NCBI GenBank assembly: GCA_914767715.1
Contig: OU612071.1
Span: forward strand, 23,557,681 to 23,621,680
DNA length: 64,000 nucleotides
Reading direction: 5' to 3'
DNA from: Membranipora membranacea
Taxonomy: Eukaryota > Bryozoa > Gymnolaemata > Cheilostomatida > Membraniporidae
Made by a program: the position numbers and the translations under genes. Positions 37,826-50,377 of this stretch are shown one piece after another. Numbering within the stretch: position 1 is the stretch's first letter; each line of letters opens with the position of its first letter. The notes beneath the pieces are model-generated. The model saw only the letters and a program-made list of their open reading frames with translations, was not told where the DNA came from and did no database searches.

Positions 37826-39912
37826 GGGAGCAACAGGAATGCAGGCAATTGGATTAATCTTGTTCTAGAGTTAACATGACAAAACTAAATCTGAATCAAA
37901 ACTCGAGAATATCGTTGTCTGACTCTATAATACTAAGATTTATTTGCTGAATATGGAGAAAATAGAATAGTGAATATGGATAAACAACTATATACATATA
38001 TATACTTCTAGAGAAAATTTAACTCAATAGCTGGCAGTACCTGCTAATAAGGAAGTCATGGTAATATAATAAGTTGCAAAACCATTTTCACATTTTCATT
38101 GAACAAGTTTTGTAAGACAGCTAACATCAAGCAAAGAAAACACAGCCTAATACCTTGTAGAAGCGTCTTTTATGCAACAAAATTACGGCCACTTGCAAAA
38201 AAACAGAGCCAGGCATACGGAGTGGGAGTCGTTCGAGCAGCATCTTGAGATGAAGTCATTCACCGGGGAGCACTGTAAAGGCTTTGTTTAGGCGATAGAG
38301 TAATCGATCTCGGCTCTAGCATGGTACTGTTTTTTCAAATCGCAATAGGTCCAGTCATATAAGATGTCCACTAAAATCTCAATCTATAAAAAACAACATC
38401 ATACAAGGAATTACCTCACCAGTTCATTCAAAAAATATGCAGAAAAATTCTCTCGGGCATTGACCATTGTACTACGCGCCGCGCGGTATTTGTTGTAATT
38501 TAGATCAGGTTTTGATTGATTGGCGTTTACAAGCTGACTGATTTATTTTGTTTTAGCTACAGGATAAAAAGATGGCTTCGATTCATAAAGCAATGATGAG
38601 GAAAACAGACATGATGCCACAATGGGCAAAAAACTAGAATTCCATTATACCACATCTAATGGACATAACAGCCAGATGAATACGCCTTTGAATTATATAA
38701 ACAACAGTATTCGTGTGCGTGTCCTCTCGCTTTCAACATGATAGAAATCTCCCCAGCTGTCTGTCAAGTTATTTATAAATCGTAACAATAGTAAGTGAAG
38801 CACCCAAAGTTAAATAATACCCAGCCCTAACTTCTTATAATCTTAGTAGCTGCAAATAAAATTAATAGACAGAGTGTCTATTGACAGAGAGGTATTATTA
38901 GATTTCGCAACCACCATGAAAAGAAAGTCAAATATTTACTCTATTATCTCAGCATGATTCCTGTTGAACTGAAATAGCCAAACTGTTATAGGAAACCGAT
39001 CAAAGGATGCCAACAAACTCTCCCCTAATTAACAGAAATAGTCCTGAGGGCTCTTTTATTTATGTATATCATTCAAAAACAATTTTGATTTTTTCTTCTC
39101 TGAGACAGATATAGCTCCATGGCTTTTTTTCATGGTACAACTGAAACAGGATTAAATTTGTTTTGAATTCCTCTGCCCACAAATTATTGATAAGGGTGCT
39201 TTACAGAGGTTTATCTATGTCATGTTAGATCCAATTAAAAAGCACTGGATCTTAGATGAGTTTGATCACAAAAAATAAATGCCTGATGATTTTTCCTCCC
39301 ACAGACGATAATCAATACTTATTTACGAATGGTGTCAGGGCTTCATGAAATGTAAATAAAGTTTTTCAATTGCCGATAGAAACAAAAACGAATTCGCATA
39401 AATGGTTTCTGAAAAATTCAGACGCAAAGCCAATTTCTCCACTAGAGTAAACAACATCAATGTACAGCAGGGATCAAGTTGAAATCTGGATAGAACACCG
39501 CCATCTGCATCCAACAGATGTAGGTGATCACAATAGTTAAATTGGAAAAGAGTGGTAAACAGTATTCAGCCAATGCCACTTTTTCTAAAATTACCAGCAT
39601 TACAATGTTCCCATTAACCTCGCTATAAAATCCAGAGAACTGTGTTACAAGTTAAATCAAAATATTCCTATAATGGAGACCAATTTCAAATGTGAAAAGA
39701 TAAGTTGCAGGAGAAAATACCTCTACAGAAGTGTTCTGCTTTGTAGTTTGATTACATACCCTTATATGCAAGGCCGAGTGTATCGGAAATCTTTAGTGAT
39801 TGCAGCTGCGCCAGAAGTTCTTCCGAGCCTCATGTCCTCAGCCTAAAGATATATATAAGACCCATCATCATAACATTTAAAAATGAAAAAAAGAAGCGAG
39901 AAAATGTAGGAG
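37826..39912 (+). repeat. Dispersed repeat D, copy 1 (inverted partner 56751-58622)
   Basis: Starts at gggagcaacaggaatgcagg and ends at gaagcgagaaaatgta. The reverse complement of 56751-58622 matches along the whole length. This copy has about 200 extra bases (about 38478-38700) beginning near the GC-rich word gcgccgcgcggtat that the partner lacks. No ORF of note. The defined, shared ends mark it as a mobile element or part of one, but no terminal repeats were identified within it. Confidence 0.85.
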
Positions 39913-40626
39913 GACGCTCTTAGCCTGTAGTTTCCAGTCTAGAGTATTTCTATGTTAATGAGGAATTCCCGATAAATTGCATTGTGGGATATTCTCATAC
40001 AAGCACTTTTTTTAATACATACATAGCATACGGCCAACTAGGTTTTGTTATTGCCGGGATATTTCAGACCTTCTTCACTAGGCCTGGTTGCAGTAGTGAT
40101 AGCAGGGATATACAGACACAGGGGAAATTTCTGATAGTTATAGTGTCTGTGGATTTTGGATTGGCTAGGGGAAAGTTGTGTACAGCTTGTCATCTCTATA
40201 TGTTACAGTGGCCTTTTTCTTGCAGGCATACCTACCTATGATGAGCCATAACTTGTTTGATATTTATCCTAAAAACTGGTTTCCAGCATTTGTAAAATGT
40301 CCAACCTTCAAACTATACCATATTGTTGGTATTTTGGGCTAGGATACATAGTCACTGTGTTATATGGGTTCTTGAAATAGGTTATCTCACATAGATATTT
40401 ATGTTTTGACAGTTGATAGACTTCGGGCAACAAATTCAGGAAATGTCCGTGTACTGACTCAGCTCACACATAAATATTTATGATAAGACTTATTTTGTTA
40501 CCCCAAATAACTCATAGCCAAAATGACAATTATATGGTGTGCGATAGGTTGAAATGTGGACATTACAAAAAAGTTGCAAACCAGTGAGTTGTCATGATTA
40601 ATGTCAACAATATTATGCCCGCCATA
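39913..40626. other. No gene recognised
   Basis: An 85-codon ORF at 39984-40241 shows no domain. The words gcatacctacctatgat (about 40226) and atcataggtaggtatg (about 40719) are reverse complements about 480 bases apart, possibly the ends of a small element. Confidence 0.4.
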
Positions 40627-40735
40627 GGTTAGATCAAGTTTAATCCAATTGCTTGTATTCCAGTTGCTCCTTTCTGCTGGTGGATGGGGAGGAACTTCCA
40701 AAGGGCAAAACTTGGTCTATCATAGGTAGGTATGT
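40627..40735 (-). repeat. Fragment related to the left end of repeat D
   Basis: In reverse complement it reads ggagcaactggaatacaagc then aattggattaaacttgatct, closely like the start of repeat D at 37826. The similarity continues outward (agaccaagttttgccc against agacaaagcttggtcc). Copy 1 of repeat D is thus bracketed by inverted sequences 2.85 kb apart. Confidence 0.6.
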
Positions 40736-40932
40736 ATGCATGACAAATTGCCATTGCAATTTACATGATTAGTAAATCTTGAATGTAGCTAGCTTGACGA
40801 ATCCCCTCCCCTCCCAATCAAAAACTAAAGAGACTATGAAGACTATCGTTGAAGTATCCCCTCTGCATATTCTCACTCTGTGATTCAATTTTCATTATGA
40901 ACCTTTTGATACATAAAATTTTGCATGTTTAG

Positions 40933-41238
40933 TACCTACTGCAGAGATTTTCTTCCTCCTTGCTACAGGAAATATTTTGAAAACTCCACTGCTTCATCTA
41001 TGAAAGACTTCCATGAGGCATTTTCAACAGAGTCCTGGAACCAGCTTCATCGAACTGATAAATTTCGCCATGTAGTACTCAAGTGCAAGGAGTGTGTTAA
41101 AAGCCATCCTGAATTCAAGCTAAAAAAAATAAATATTGAATTTACCAGAACTGTTCTCTCCTCGGAGGCATTAGAGAACGTGCTAAGGAGTATGAGGGTA
41201 AACCTGAAGGGTTTACATTTGACACAAGAAAATTATCA
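40933..41238 (+). CDS. Probable internal exon of an unrecognised gene
   Basis: A 306-base open stretch is flanked by a good acceptor (tttgcatgtttag) and a strong donor (TATCA/gtgagt). It reads TYCRDFLPPCYRKYF, then FHEAFSTESWNQLHRTDKF, then VVLKCKECVKSHPEFKLKK, and ends near GLHLTQENYQ. Composition is clearly protein-like (Cys, Trp, His, charged residues). The CxxC-like KCKEC and HPEF are notable, but I know no matching family. Neighbouring exons could not be placed: the next acceptor-like site (about 41345) gives an early stop. It could be part of a host gene or a captured or decayed transposon gene. Confidence 0.45.
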
Positions 41239-41929
41239 GTGAGTCCTATTTATCTTTGATTGGTTATTGACAGGGAATAGTTACACAAAACCTGACTACA
41301 CCTACACCTCATCAAATTTAAAATGAAGATGTCTTAATATTGCAGCTAAAACTCCTTCCACTGCTATTAGACAAGGCCAAGGACATCGTATGATGAGATT
41401 TATATTCTCAGCTAGTTGGGCAAATACGGAAATTTGTAAGTGATGCCTGAGGGACTGGGCGAATATATAAGGCCGAATGTTTATCAGATCGATGTCTTAC
41501 CTGATGTTAGAAGACTATCCGAGAAGGCTAGTTAAATGAAGGGTAGGGTCAAGACAGCTCATAATTCAACTCTTGCTTTCGGCAACCCTACTAGATCTTC
41601 TGGAAAGTAATAATCAAGCTGATACATTTATGCAGATAACTAGAAGAATGCAATGAAATTTTGCGAATACTTGCTAATCAAAGGAACAAATCAACAATGA
41701 GTACCAGCCCCCAGTTACTCCTTGGTAGAATTACGTCGTACTTCAAATTTGTATGTGTCAAATTCTGTAATGCAAAATTAGATTTTGTATTAAATGATGT
41801 TATAGAATTTCTCACATACAAACAGATCTCAATTTTTTTTGATGCTGGGCGATTTCACTTTTTCTGCATATGCCCACCCAATGCTTCTGTAGAAAAAAGA
41901 CAAGATTTGAAGGGATGAGATATATATAG

Positions 41930-41961
<32 letters not shown>

Positions 41962-42454
41962 CAGTAATTCACCATAGTTTACAACAAATTAAGGAAACAA
42001 CCGCTGCGCCATGCATCACTCAGTCTTGAATAATGTATACTACATTTGCTTATTAGAGCCTCATGTGATATGATTTGGAAGGAGCTTGAAACCTGTTAAG
42101 TGTTCTACTTACAACTCATTCAATGATAGGATCTGTGAGATGTTATCATTCACGTGCTTGTAAATAAAAATCTTTTCCTGCAAAGAACAACATAACTTCA
42201 TCAAACATTGAAGAAATTAAATCTAAGTGTTATGAGGCTGAATGACTTAAAAAAGTGTGGTTGGAATAATAGAGACAATGGACTAATCTTGGAGTATTGT
42301 AGGACCCTAACCTCAGGGCGCATGACACCAGGGAGAGCCAATTAAATTTTGACTTTGGTGAAAGTGTGATTTGCAAAGAGTTTTCCTTCTCTGTTTTGAG
42401 AGTAGACAATTGATAGCTAGCGATGAATTCATCCCATTACAAAGTTGTCTACCC
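41239..42454. other. No gene recognised
   Basis: Includes an AT dinucleotide run at 41920-41961. Possible further exons of the gene to the left could not be supported. Confidence 0.4.
41920..41961. repeat. (TA)n microsatellite
   Basis: Runs of TA interrupted by GATA and AAATA. Confidence 0.9.
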
Positions 42455-43086
42455 TTAAAGACTTTGTTTGAGGCTGCTCTTTTGTATCACATCTTATTCT
42501 CCATATTTTATTCTATCATGTGAGCGATTTTCAGCTTTAGAATCCAAATATTGAGGAAGTTATGGCCTCTCAAACTTCCAGGGTGATTGCCTTCAATCGG
42601 CATTGGGAATAAGCGGATGTTTCCCCTGGGGTATGTCACAACCATAGACATGTGGCATAGACATTATGAGTTATTAGTTAATACACTAATAATCACACAG
42701 ATAAGATGATGATCAAAATTCAGACCTGGGTGGGAACCCGGGTCCCAATACCTACAGGCAACGACGACGCTACCATCACGCCACTTGGACCAACTGGGTT
42801 AGCCAGTAGACAATATAGATCAGTATTAGCGGCGTCGCCTGCAAAGCCATTTGGACCTGGGTTCGAGACCGTTATAGATTTGAACATTTTGATCATCAAT
42901 ATTAGTGACGTACCCTGGGATTGCCGGCTGATTCTTACTGCCGATAAATTGCCGTCACCTTGGAAGTTTGAGAGGCCATAACTTCCTCAATGTTTGGATT
43001 ATAAAGCTAGAAATCGCTCACATGTTAGAATAAAATATGGAGAATAAGATGTGATACAAATAAGCCGCCTCAAACAAAGTCTTTAA
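42455..43086. mobile_element. TTAA-bounded foldback element of inverted tRNA-like units
   Basis: TTAA at 42455-42458 is followed by AGACTTTGTTTGAGGC, and the mirror image GCCTCAAACAAAGTCT precedes TTAA at 43083-43086. About 150 bases at each end are near-perfect inverted repeats, and a weaker inverted match continues almost to the centre, so the 632-base element is largely one palindrome. Each arm holds a tRNA-like promoter piece: GGTTCGAGACC (42860-42870, plus) is a canonical B box, and the other arm has GGGTTCCCACC on the minus strand. The TTAA borders recall piggyBac-type insertion. The 91-codon ORF inside is incidental. Confidence 0.7.
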
Positions 43087-44218
43087 CTTTTTCACGGGAA
43101 GGAAACTCCTACACAAATCTAGCAGAGAGATGAAACTTTTTTTTAAGAGCTGTAATTTGCAGGTTGACCTTCACTTGCTGCAGCTTTTGTGACACCAGGA
43201 AATGAACAAGTTGTATAATATGCAGACGTATAAACCAACACTGAAATTGGGAATCAATAACTGAATGACCGGAGAATAAAGTAATGTTTATCTGGTAGAT
43301 ACCTTACCTGATATTGGAAAGCTTACAGACTATCCAAGTGGGTAGAGTAGAGTCAAGACAGCTTCTAAGTCAATCCTTGTTCCTGTGGACTCATCTAAAT
43401 CTAAATCGACTGAAAAACATTAACCATAGAAATTTGAGAAGACAATTCAAAGCGGGTAGTGACTTTTGTGGAACCTAGAGCTTCTCAATTGTCAACAAAG
43501 TTTTTGGATGCAGAATCGAGAGTTGGCACTGACAATTTATCAGTAGGCCTAGATCATTATAACAATGATCAAAACTGATATCTGACAATCCTCTATTCTA
43601 TATAAAAAGATAGGCAACAATAGTTGAAATATAAATATATTATGTTGTGAGTGATGGAAATGTTTGAAGTCATGTTAACTGATGGGAGGTAACGCACCAA
43701 CCGTAATTCCTAAGAGTGACCTAGCAATGACATGCTGGAGTGAAAGTCGAGCCTCAACAGATGCTTCGCCTTTCGTAGCTATGGTCTCGTTAGGTGGGTA
43801 TCCCTATTAATGGCACGGTTCTTTGACTTGAGTTAATATCTATAAACAAGAACATAAAGAGTATAAAAAAAAAGTGAAATGAACTATGATGGAAACTCTG
43901 TGGTGCAAATAGCATGATAATACAATTCTGGGGTTTGTGTTTAATGATGTCACTAGACCTATTTAGCCAACTTAACCCAGAATTTAGCTATCTTCAACAT
44001 TTTTCAATAAATACTGAGCACTTCCATAGTGAAGGGTCTGCTATTCATTGTGGGGAGATCATTCATTACAAGTTTTCCCATATCTACCTGAGGTAACGCA
44101 AGATAATATCAGGATACTTGGTAATAGATAATAAAACTTTTCTGTTTTGGGTCACCAGCACAGAACAGAATTGTTGCTAATGCGACTGGTTGTGGAAAGC
44201 ATGTAATTAGATTTTCGG
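43087..44218. other. No gene recognised
   Basis: AT-rich non-coding DNA with no repeat or ORF that I can support. Confidence 0.4.
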
Positions 44219-44300
44219 TCAGCTGGGCTTAGTGGTCAAGAGTCTGATCCCTCGCGATTGTGAGACCGGTGCTCTATCAACTGGGCTACTTCTGACCCTG
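44219..44300 (-). mobile_element. tRNA-like sequence, probable SINE head
   Basis: The minus strand reads a tRNA-like start TAGCCCAGTTGATAGAGCAC and CGGTCTCACAATCGCGAGG, then GGATCAGACTC where a B box should be. It resembles a tRNA but lacks a clean T-loop and acceptor stem, so a SINE head or tRNA pseudogene is more likely than a working tRNA. Confidence 0.5.
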
Positions 44301-46446
44301 AATCACACACAGTGTAGACATGGTTAGGAGTTAATCTGGGACTACATTAAGATCGACCTAATGTGCTTGTTTTACTTAGATCCACACTAACAACAAGCCT
44401 ACTTCTGAACACTAGAGTAACTATGAATATTACTATTACATAAATTGCACAAATTCCATACAGGGCTAGTAAACTAACTCTGACTCGAGCAAGATGTTTA
44501 GTTCGAGGTCTAATACCAACCTCACGACGGAAGCAAATGTTACATGATGAACCGACCAAATTTTAGGACTGCTAAATTTTATTTTCGGAATAGTATGCGT
44601 GATGCAATTTTAACTGGATTGTAAATCACTCTATTCACTGTAGCCTTAGTAACCAAGAAACATTAAAAAGACCTAGAAATTACCACTACGCCTCTTCGCC
44701 AGCAACAACCCAAAAAATTCGGCAAATGTGATGACAATGATGGAGGAGAGAGTGGATTGAGGCCAACCTTAGCCTGTATTGACAAGCTAAGCCAAAGTCA
44801 AGATAAGCTGCTGAAGTACTTCAAAACTAACTTTGCTCAATTAGGCCTATTGTATCTACGCCAATACATTCACAGCATTAGTTGGTTAACTTTTAGCAAA
44901 CATGCGTAGCATGCTGTGTTTTGGGTCCCAGTAATGTTACTATGTAAGTATAAACTGAATTGAGTATTCCTTTTCAGCCTACCAATTGACTGTATACTTA
45001 TGATTATAATTGCATTGTGTTGCCCCTATTCATAATTATGTCAATTTAACAGTCCAAAAATTGAATGCATTGATTGTAATGGATTATGGAATGAAGCTTA
45101 GTAGGTGTCAGGATGGGCTAGCTAGGCCTGTTGGTGTTTTTGTTTCAAACACAAAATTATGCTGTCATCATCACTGTTATTCTGTAATAAGTTGAACCAA
45201 GGAGAATTCCTTGTTTGAACTGATCTGACTCAACATACCACAAATAGGCCTTTTTTAAATGTGGTTTGGGGCTAGAGCAGTCATTACACTACCTTCTTTG
45301 TCACAATCTCACGGATTACCTGCAGATTGTTGTGCAAGTCAACTTGCTAGTGGCCCCAACCACGAAACTTAATATGTCAAGCTGCAGTGGGCCTTATTTA
45401 TTGATAGGCATATGGTCAAACTGGAACGGCTCAATAAGAAAATGATAATAATGCTAATTACAGCAGGCATATGCCTATGGATACTGGATGTAATAAAGGC
45501 CGACACACACGCCCGCACACAAACACATATCTAACAAAAACTCTCTAGTCTCTGTCTCATGTTTGGTGAGTGTTGCCTCTCTCTAGTCTCTGAGTGAGAC
45601 AGAGGCAACACACTGTCTCTCATCTCTGTCCATACACACAGCAAATAGTAATACGTATGAATAAAATCATATTTATTACCTTAGTGCTGACTGACCTCAA
45701 CATCCATCCATAGTTGCAGCTCTCTCATGTGAGTGTGAATAATTGCTAGTGTTATATCTGAAACTAAGGGGTTTTAGAATAACCGATACAACTAAACTCA
45801 ATACAATCGATAGAACAGGCTCACCTCAAATCACTGTTACAAATGTCTGACTTGCTCAAGCAAGATCTTCTCAGTACACAGCTATCAGTGGATTGTCCTC
45901 TCTACTAGCCGCCAGCCTTCTGGGTGACTCTACAAGTAATATAATCCTCATATGAGTAATCTAGCTGTCCTCATGAGTATACATGTTGTACAGTAAGCAG
46001 TTATAAGTAGAGTCCCTTTCCCATTCTTGCCTTCTTCCTTCTTTTCTTTTGCTTTTTCTGTCGGTTTTTATTTTCTGTTTTTGTTGTAGCGTCCTACAAG
46101 TTTTTGGTTGATTTGTTTTGATCCATAATATACAATGATGTATATATATATATGCAGTTGGTACAAATATGATATGATTCCTCAGTACGAAATATGATAG
46201 TAGTCTGCCCTATCTGGTTGCCGTTATATGACTGACTGGTTTCTGGCTGAGTATTATTTATTATTTATACCTTTGTATTCCAACTACATATAAAAATGGG
46301 AGGGAGTTGCCTTCATTTATGTGTGGTGGGGCAGCTCCAAAGAAATATATGATGGCTATTAGAATTTGACTAATATTCAATATAGCACTAGTACTAGTGA
46401 TATGTTCTAGCTAGAGCATGTTCTACTAAACATTCAAATACTACCA
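44301..46446. other. No gene recognised
   Basis: Non-coding. Contains an imperfect hairpin at about 45567-45611 (gtgttgcctct ... agaggcaacac) within a CTCT-rich patch and a short TA run near 46141. Confidence 0.4.
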
Positions 46447-46454
46447 GTGCCAAC
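46447..46454. other. Target-site duplication of copy A
   Basis: GTGCCAAC, repeated at 48349-48356 immediately outside the right end. Confidence 0.9.
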
Positions 46455-48348
46455 CATAGAGTTATTATATACTCTAGAGTGGACAATGCAGTGCTCAAAA
46501 CGTCCTACTTAATTATTGCGAAATTCATAACTCGACGCAATCTGGTTGTGCATGGCTAGTGCCTGTATCATATAAGTTATCTTTGAGAAATTGAGGAATT
46601 GAGCATGAAAATTTATGTTTTAGAGCGCTAATAGCCAATTTTTTTGGAAAATTTTTCATGTCACACCATGTTGAACACTTGTAGGTATTTTCACTTGCAG
46701 CCATTGGAAAATTTTGCTATGTTTTCCCATGAAAATAAGCCAAAACCCCAACCGCAAACACATCCTTGTGATGAAAAACCGGGTTAGCTTGTTTTTTCCA
46801 CGTTTCTCTCAACCATAAGTTGGATTCTGTCTCTTTTACTCATATGTTATCCATCAAGTGAGTTAATGTTATTTGTTAAGTATAAGGTGTACACATCGCT
46901 TGTGGAAAAGCTGACTGGAGGTTAAAAGTCGGCCGCTAAGTTCCGCCATTTGCAGAAGCAATTTACATACGGTTTTGACTAAGATTCGGCGTTTAGATTT
47001 GGCTATGTCATTTAAAGCTCTAAATTTCCTCCCCGGTGATGTCCTCTAGTTTTTTGAATTTGCAAAACCATTCAACCATACACAGCAGGTTTTGAAAGCA
47101 TATAAATGAAGGTATTTTGTAACAAACTCTTTTGATAAGTCGCTGAGTATCAAGTGAATCTTTGAATGGAAAACTCACATACATACCTATCCTGACTGAC
47201 TCCAGATTTTTCAGAATAAACACTCACTAATGTGACATTTTAAGTGGACGGATATTTCTGATTTCTCACCACACTTGAAATAAGGGACCATTTGCTTCAG
47301 AGCGGTCGTTGTGGATGTTTGATAGAATTTTCTGGTATGATTATTATGACTATGGTTGTTGGTTTGTGTTTGTGTTTGTAAATTAGTTGAGATGGCAACA
47401 TCAGCATCATACATAATATTTTGTACATACTCCGGTAAAGGCGCTGGCAGCTGACGTATACATGTGTATTTATTTGCATAGTTTTGAGGGAAGGGGGATT
47501 AGTGTAGTAGTGTTCAATCCTTTGAAATGACCAGAGTTAGCATTTCATACAGCTGTGATTCTCTGTCAGAAATGGATTGATGCTATAAAAATATAAGAGA
47601 GGCAACCAGAAAGTGATCTTATGAGCAATGAGGACTGACAGTAACACCACATCTGATTTTAGCACCAATCTTAATTGATCTTCTTTGACATAAGAAACAA
47701 AAAAGCTTATAATAATACCCTCAATAAAGTAATGTTATCTGGAGAGCAAATCTGAATCTTGACATTATGTACGCTGTGACTGAAAATGAGGCAAGCCGCA
47801 AAGTTTTACACTCCCCTTCACTTTTACACAGGCTACTTGTACTTCATTTTATCAAAAATAAAATAAACCCACGGAATGTGTAACATGTTATTAGTGAGAG
47901 AGTCAGGACACAGCTTAGATGGCTGGCAAGTGGCAGTAGAAAAAACAAGCTAGCCCGGTAATTTATTTTCATCACAATAATGTGTTTGCGGTTGGGGCTT
48001 TGGCTTATTTTCATGGGAAAACATAGAAAATTTGTCCAATGGCTGCAAGCACTGATATATATTCAAATCACTGATATGAATTCATATCAATGGCTGCTAG
48101 TGAAAATACCTACAGGTGTTCCACATAGTGTGCCATGAAAATTTTTCCGAAAAAATGGCTTTAAGTGCTCTAAAACTTAAATTTTCATACCCAATTCCTA
48201 AATTCTAAATGATCAATTATATGGTACAGGCACTGGCCATGCACAAACAGATTGCGTCGCGTCATGGATTTCGCAATAATTAAGTAGGACAAAAACTGAT
48301 GCTATTTTTGTACACATTGTCCACTCTAGAGTATATAATAACTCTATG
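46455..48348. mobile_element. DNA transposon copy A, 8-bp target duplication, long inverted ends
   Basis: The ends are CATAGAGTTATTATATACTC and its reverse complement, and the inverted ends run for about 370-390 bases each. GTGCCAAC flanks both sides exactly (46447-46454 and 48349-48356). An 8-bp duplication with CA...TG ends fits hAT, P or related superfamilies. The roughly 1.1 kb interior has no transposase, so the copy is non-autonomous. A minus-strand open stretch at about 47211-47460 is shared with copy B. The right inverted end carries a 45-base local duplication near 48055-48103. Confidence 0.9.
47211..47460 (-). other. Open segment shared by both sister transposons
   Basis: Reads LPAPLPEYVQNIM, then STTTALKQMVPYFKC followed by a donor-like gtgaga. 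Copy B (about 49256-49510) has the same reading with a two-codon deletion and a few substitutions. It could be a captured host exon or the remains of the transposase gene. No family recognised. Confidence 0.3.
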
Positions 48349-48356
48349 GTGCCAAC

Positions 48357-48522
48357 TAACTATACTGACGACATCTGATACACAAATAATATTAACATCA
48401 GTGCTGCACTGTCATTGGACAACTTCTGTATGTAGGCGTGGCTTATATGTAATAACAAAAGGAGTTGTCCACACACTAAGATTGGGTGGAGAACTCCGAC
48501 TTTTTTTTGCTCACAGGTCTAT
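48357..48522. other. Spacer between the two sister transposons
   Basis: 166 bases of unrelated DNA separating the two elements and their target duplications. No gene seen. Confidence 0.6.
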
Positions 48523-48530
48523 GTTTTACC

Positions 48531-50369
48531 CATAGAGTTATTATATACTCTAGAGTGGACAATGCAGTGCTCAAAATGTCCTACTTAATTATTGCGAAAT
48601 CCATGACGCGACGCAATCTGGTTGTGCATGGCCAGTGCCTGTATCATATAATATAGCATTGAGAATTTAGGAATTGGGTATGAAAATTTAAGTTTTAGAG
48701 CGCTTATAGCCATCTTTTCGGAAAAGTTTTCATGGCACACTATGTGGAACACTTATAGGTATTTTCACTTGCATCCATTGGAAAAATTTTCTATTTTTTC
48801 CCACCAAAATAAGCCAAAACCCCAACCGCAAACACGTCATTGTGATGAAAAAAAATTACCGGGCTAGCTTGTTTTTTCCACGTTTCTCTCAACCATTAGT
48901 TGGATTCTGTCTCTTTTACTCATATGTTAGCCATCAAGTGAGTTAATGTTATTTGTTCAGTATAAGGTGTACATATAGCTTGTGGAAACGCTGTCTGGAG
49001 GTTAAAAGTTGGCCGCTAAGTTCCGCCATTTGCAGAAGTTAGTTACATACGGTTCTGACTAAGATTCGGCGTTTAGATTTGGCTATGCCATTTAGAGCTC
49101 TAAATTCCCTCTCCGGTGGTGTCCTCTAGTTGATGAATTCGCAAAACCATTCAACCATACACAGCAGGTTTTGAAAGCATATAAATGAATGCATTTTGTA
49201 ACAAACTTTTTTGATAAGTCACTGAGTATCAAGTGCATCTTTGAATGGAAAACTCACATACATACCTTTCCAGACTGACTCCAGACTTTTTAGAACAATA
49301 CACACTAATGTGACATTTTAAGTTGACGGATATTTCTGATTTCTCACCATACTTGAAATAAGGGACCATTTGCTTCAGAGCAGTAGTTGTGGATGTTTGA
49401 TACAAATTTCTGGTATGATTATTAAGACTATGGTTGTTTGTTTGTGTTTGTAAATTAGTTGAGATGGCAACTTCAGCATCATTCATAATATTTTGTATAT
49501 ACTCCAGTAAAGGCGCTGGCAGTTGACGTATACATGTGTATTTGTTTGCATAGTTTTGAGGGAAGGGAGGATTAGTGTAGTACTAGTAGAAGTGTTCAAT
49601 CCTTTGAAATGACCAGGGTTAGTATTTCATACAGCTATGATTCTCCGGCAGAAATAGATTGATGCTATAACAATATAAGAGAGGCAGCCAAAAAGTGATC
49701 TAATGAGCAATGAGGACTGACAGTAACGCCACATCTGATTTTAGCACCAATCTTAATTGACCTTCTTTGACATAAGAAACAAAAAACCGATAATAATACC
49801 CTCAATAAAGTAACATTATCTGGAGAGCAAATCTGAATCTTGACATTATGTAAACTGTGACTGAAAACGAGGCAAGCTGCAAACTTTTACACCTCTGATC
49901 ACTTGTTCACAGGCTACTTGTTCTTCATTTAATCAAAAATAAAATAAACCCACTGAATGTGTAACATATGAGCAAGAGAGACAGGACACAGCTTATATGG
50001 CTGGCAAGTGGCAGTAGAAAAAACAAGCTAGCCCGGTAATTTTTTTTCATCACAATGATGTGTTTGCGGTTTTGGCTTATTTTGATGGGAAAAAATAGAA
50101 AATTTTTCCAATTGCTGCAAGTGAAAATACCTACAAGTGTTCCACATAGTGTGTCATGAAAATTTTTCCGAAAAAATGGCAATAAGCGCACTAAAACTTA
50201 AATTTTCATACTCAATTCCTAAACTCTCAATGATAAATTATATGATACAGGCACTGGCCATGCACAACCAGATTGCGTCGCGTCATGGATTTCGCAATAA
50301 TTAAGTAGGACAAAAACTGATGCTATTTTTGTACACATTGACCACTCTAGAGTATATAATAACTCTATG
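48531..50369. mobile_element. DNA transposon copy B, sister of copy A
   Basis: Same orientation and same ends as copy A, and similar throughout (1,839 against 1,894 bases). It has its own 8-bp duplication GTTTTACC at 48523-48530 and 50370-50377, so it is a separate insertion and not a tandem duplicate. The open minus-strand segment (about 49270-49500) keeps its frame relative to copy A across a 6-base deletion. No transposase was found. Confidence 0.92.
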
Positions 50370-50377
50370 GTTTTACC

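Noticed and set aside
42706-42981. 91-codon ORF inside the foldback element
   Set aside because: It spans the two inverted tRNA-like units, so its openness follows from their GC-rich sequence; no protein feature is recognised.
44219-44300. Functional tRNA gene
   Set aside because: The first half resembles a tRNA, but the B box is poor and the acceptor stem does not close, so a SINE head or pseudogene is more likely.
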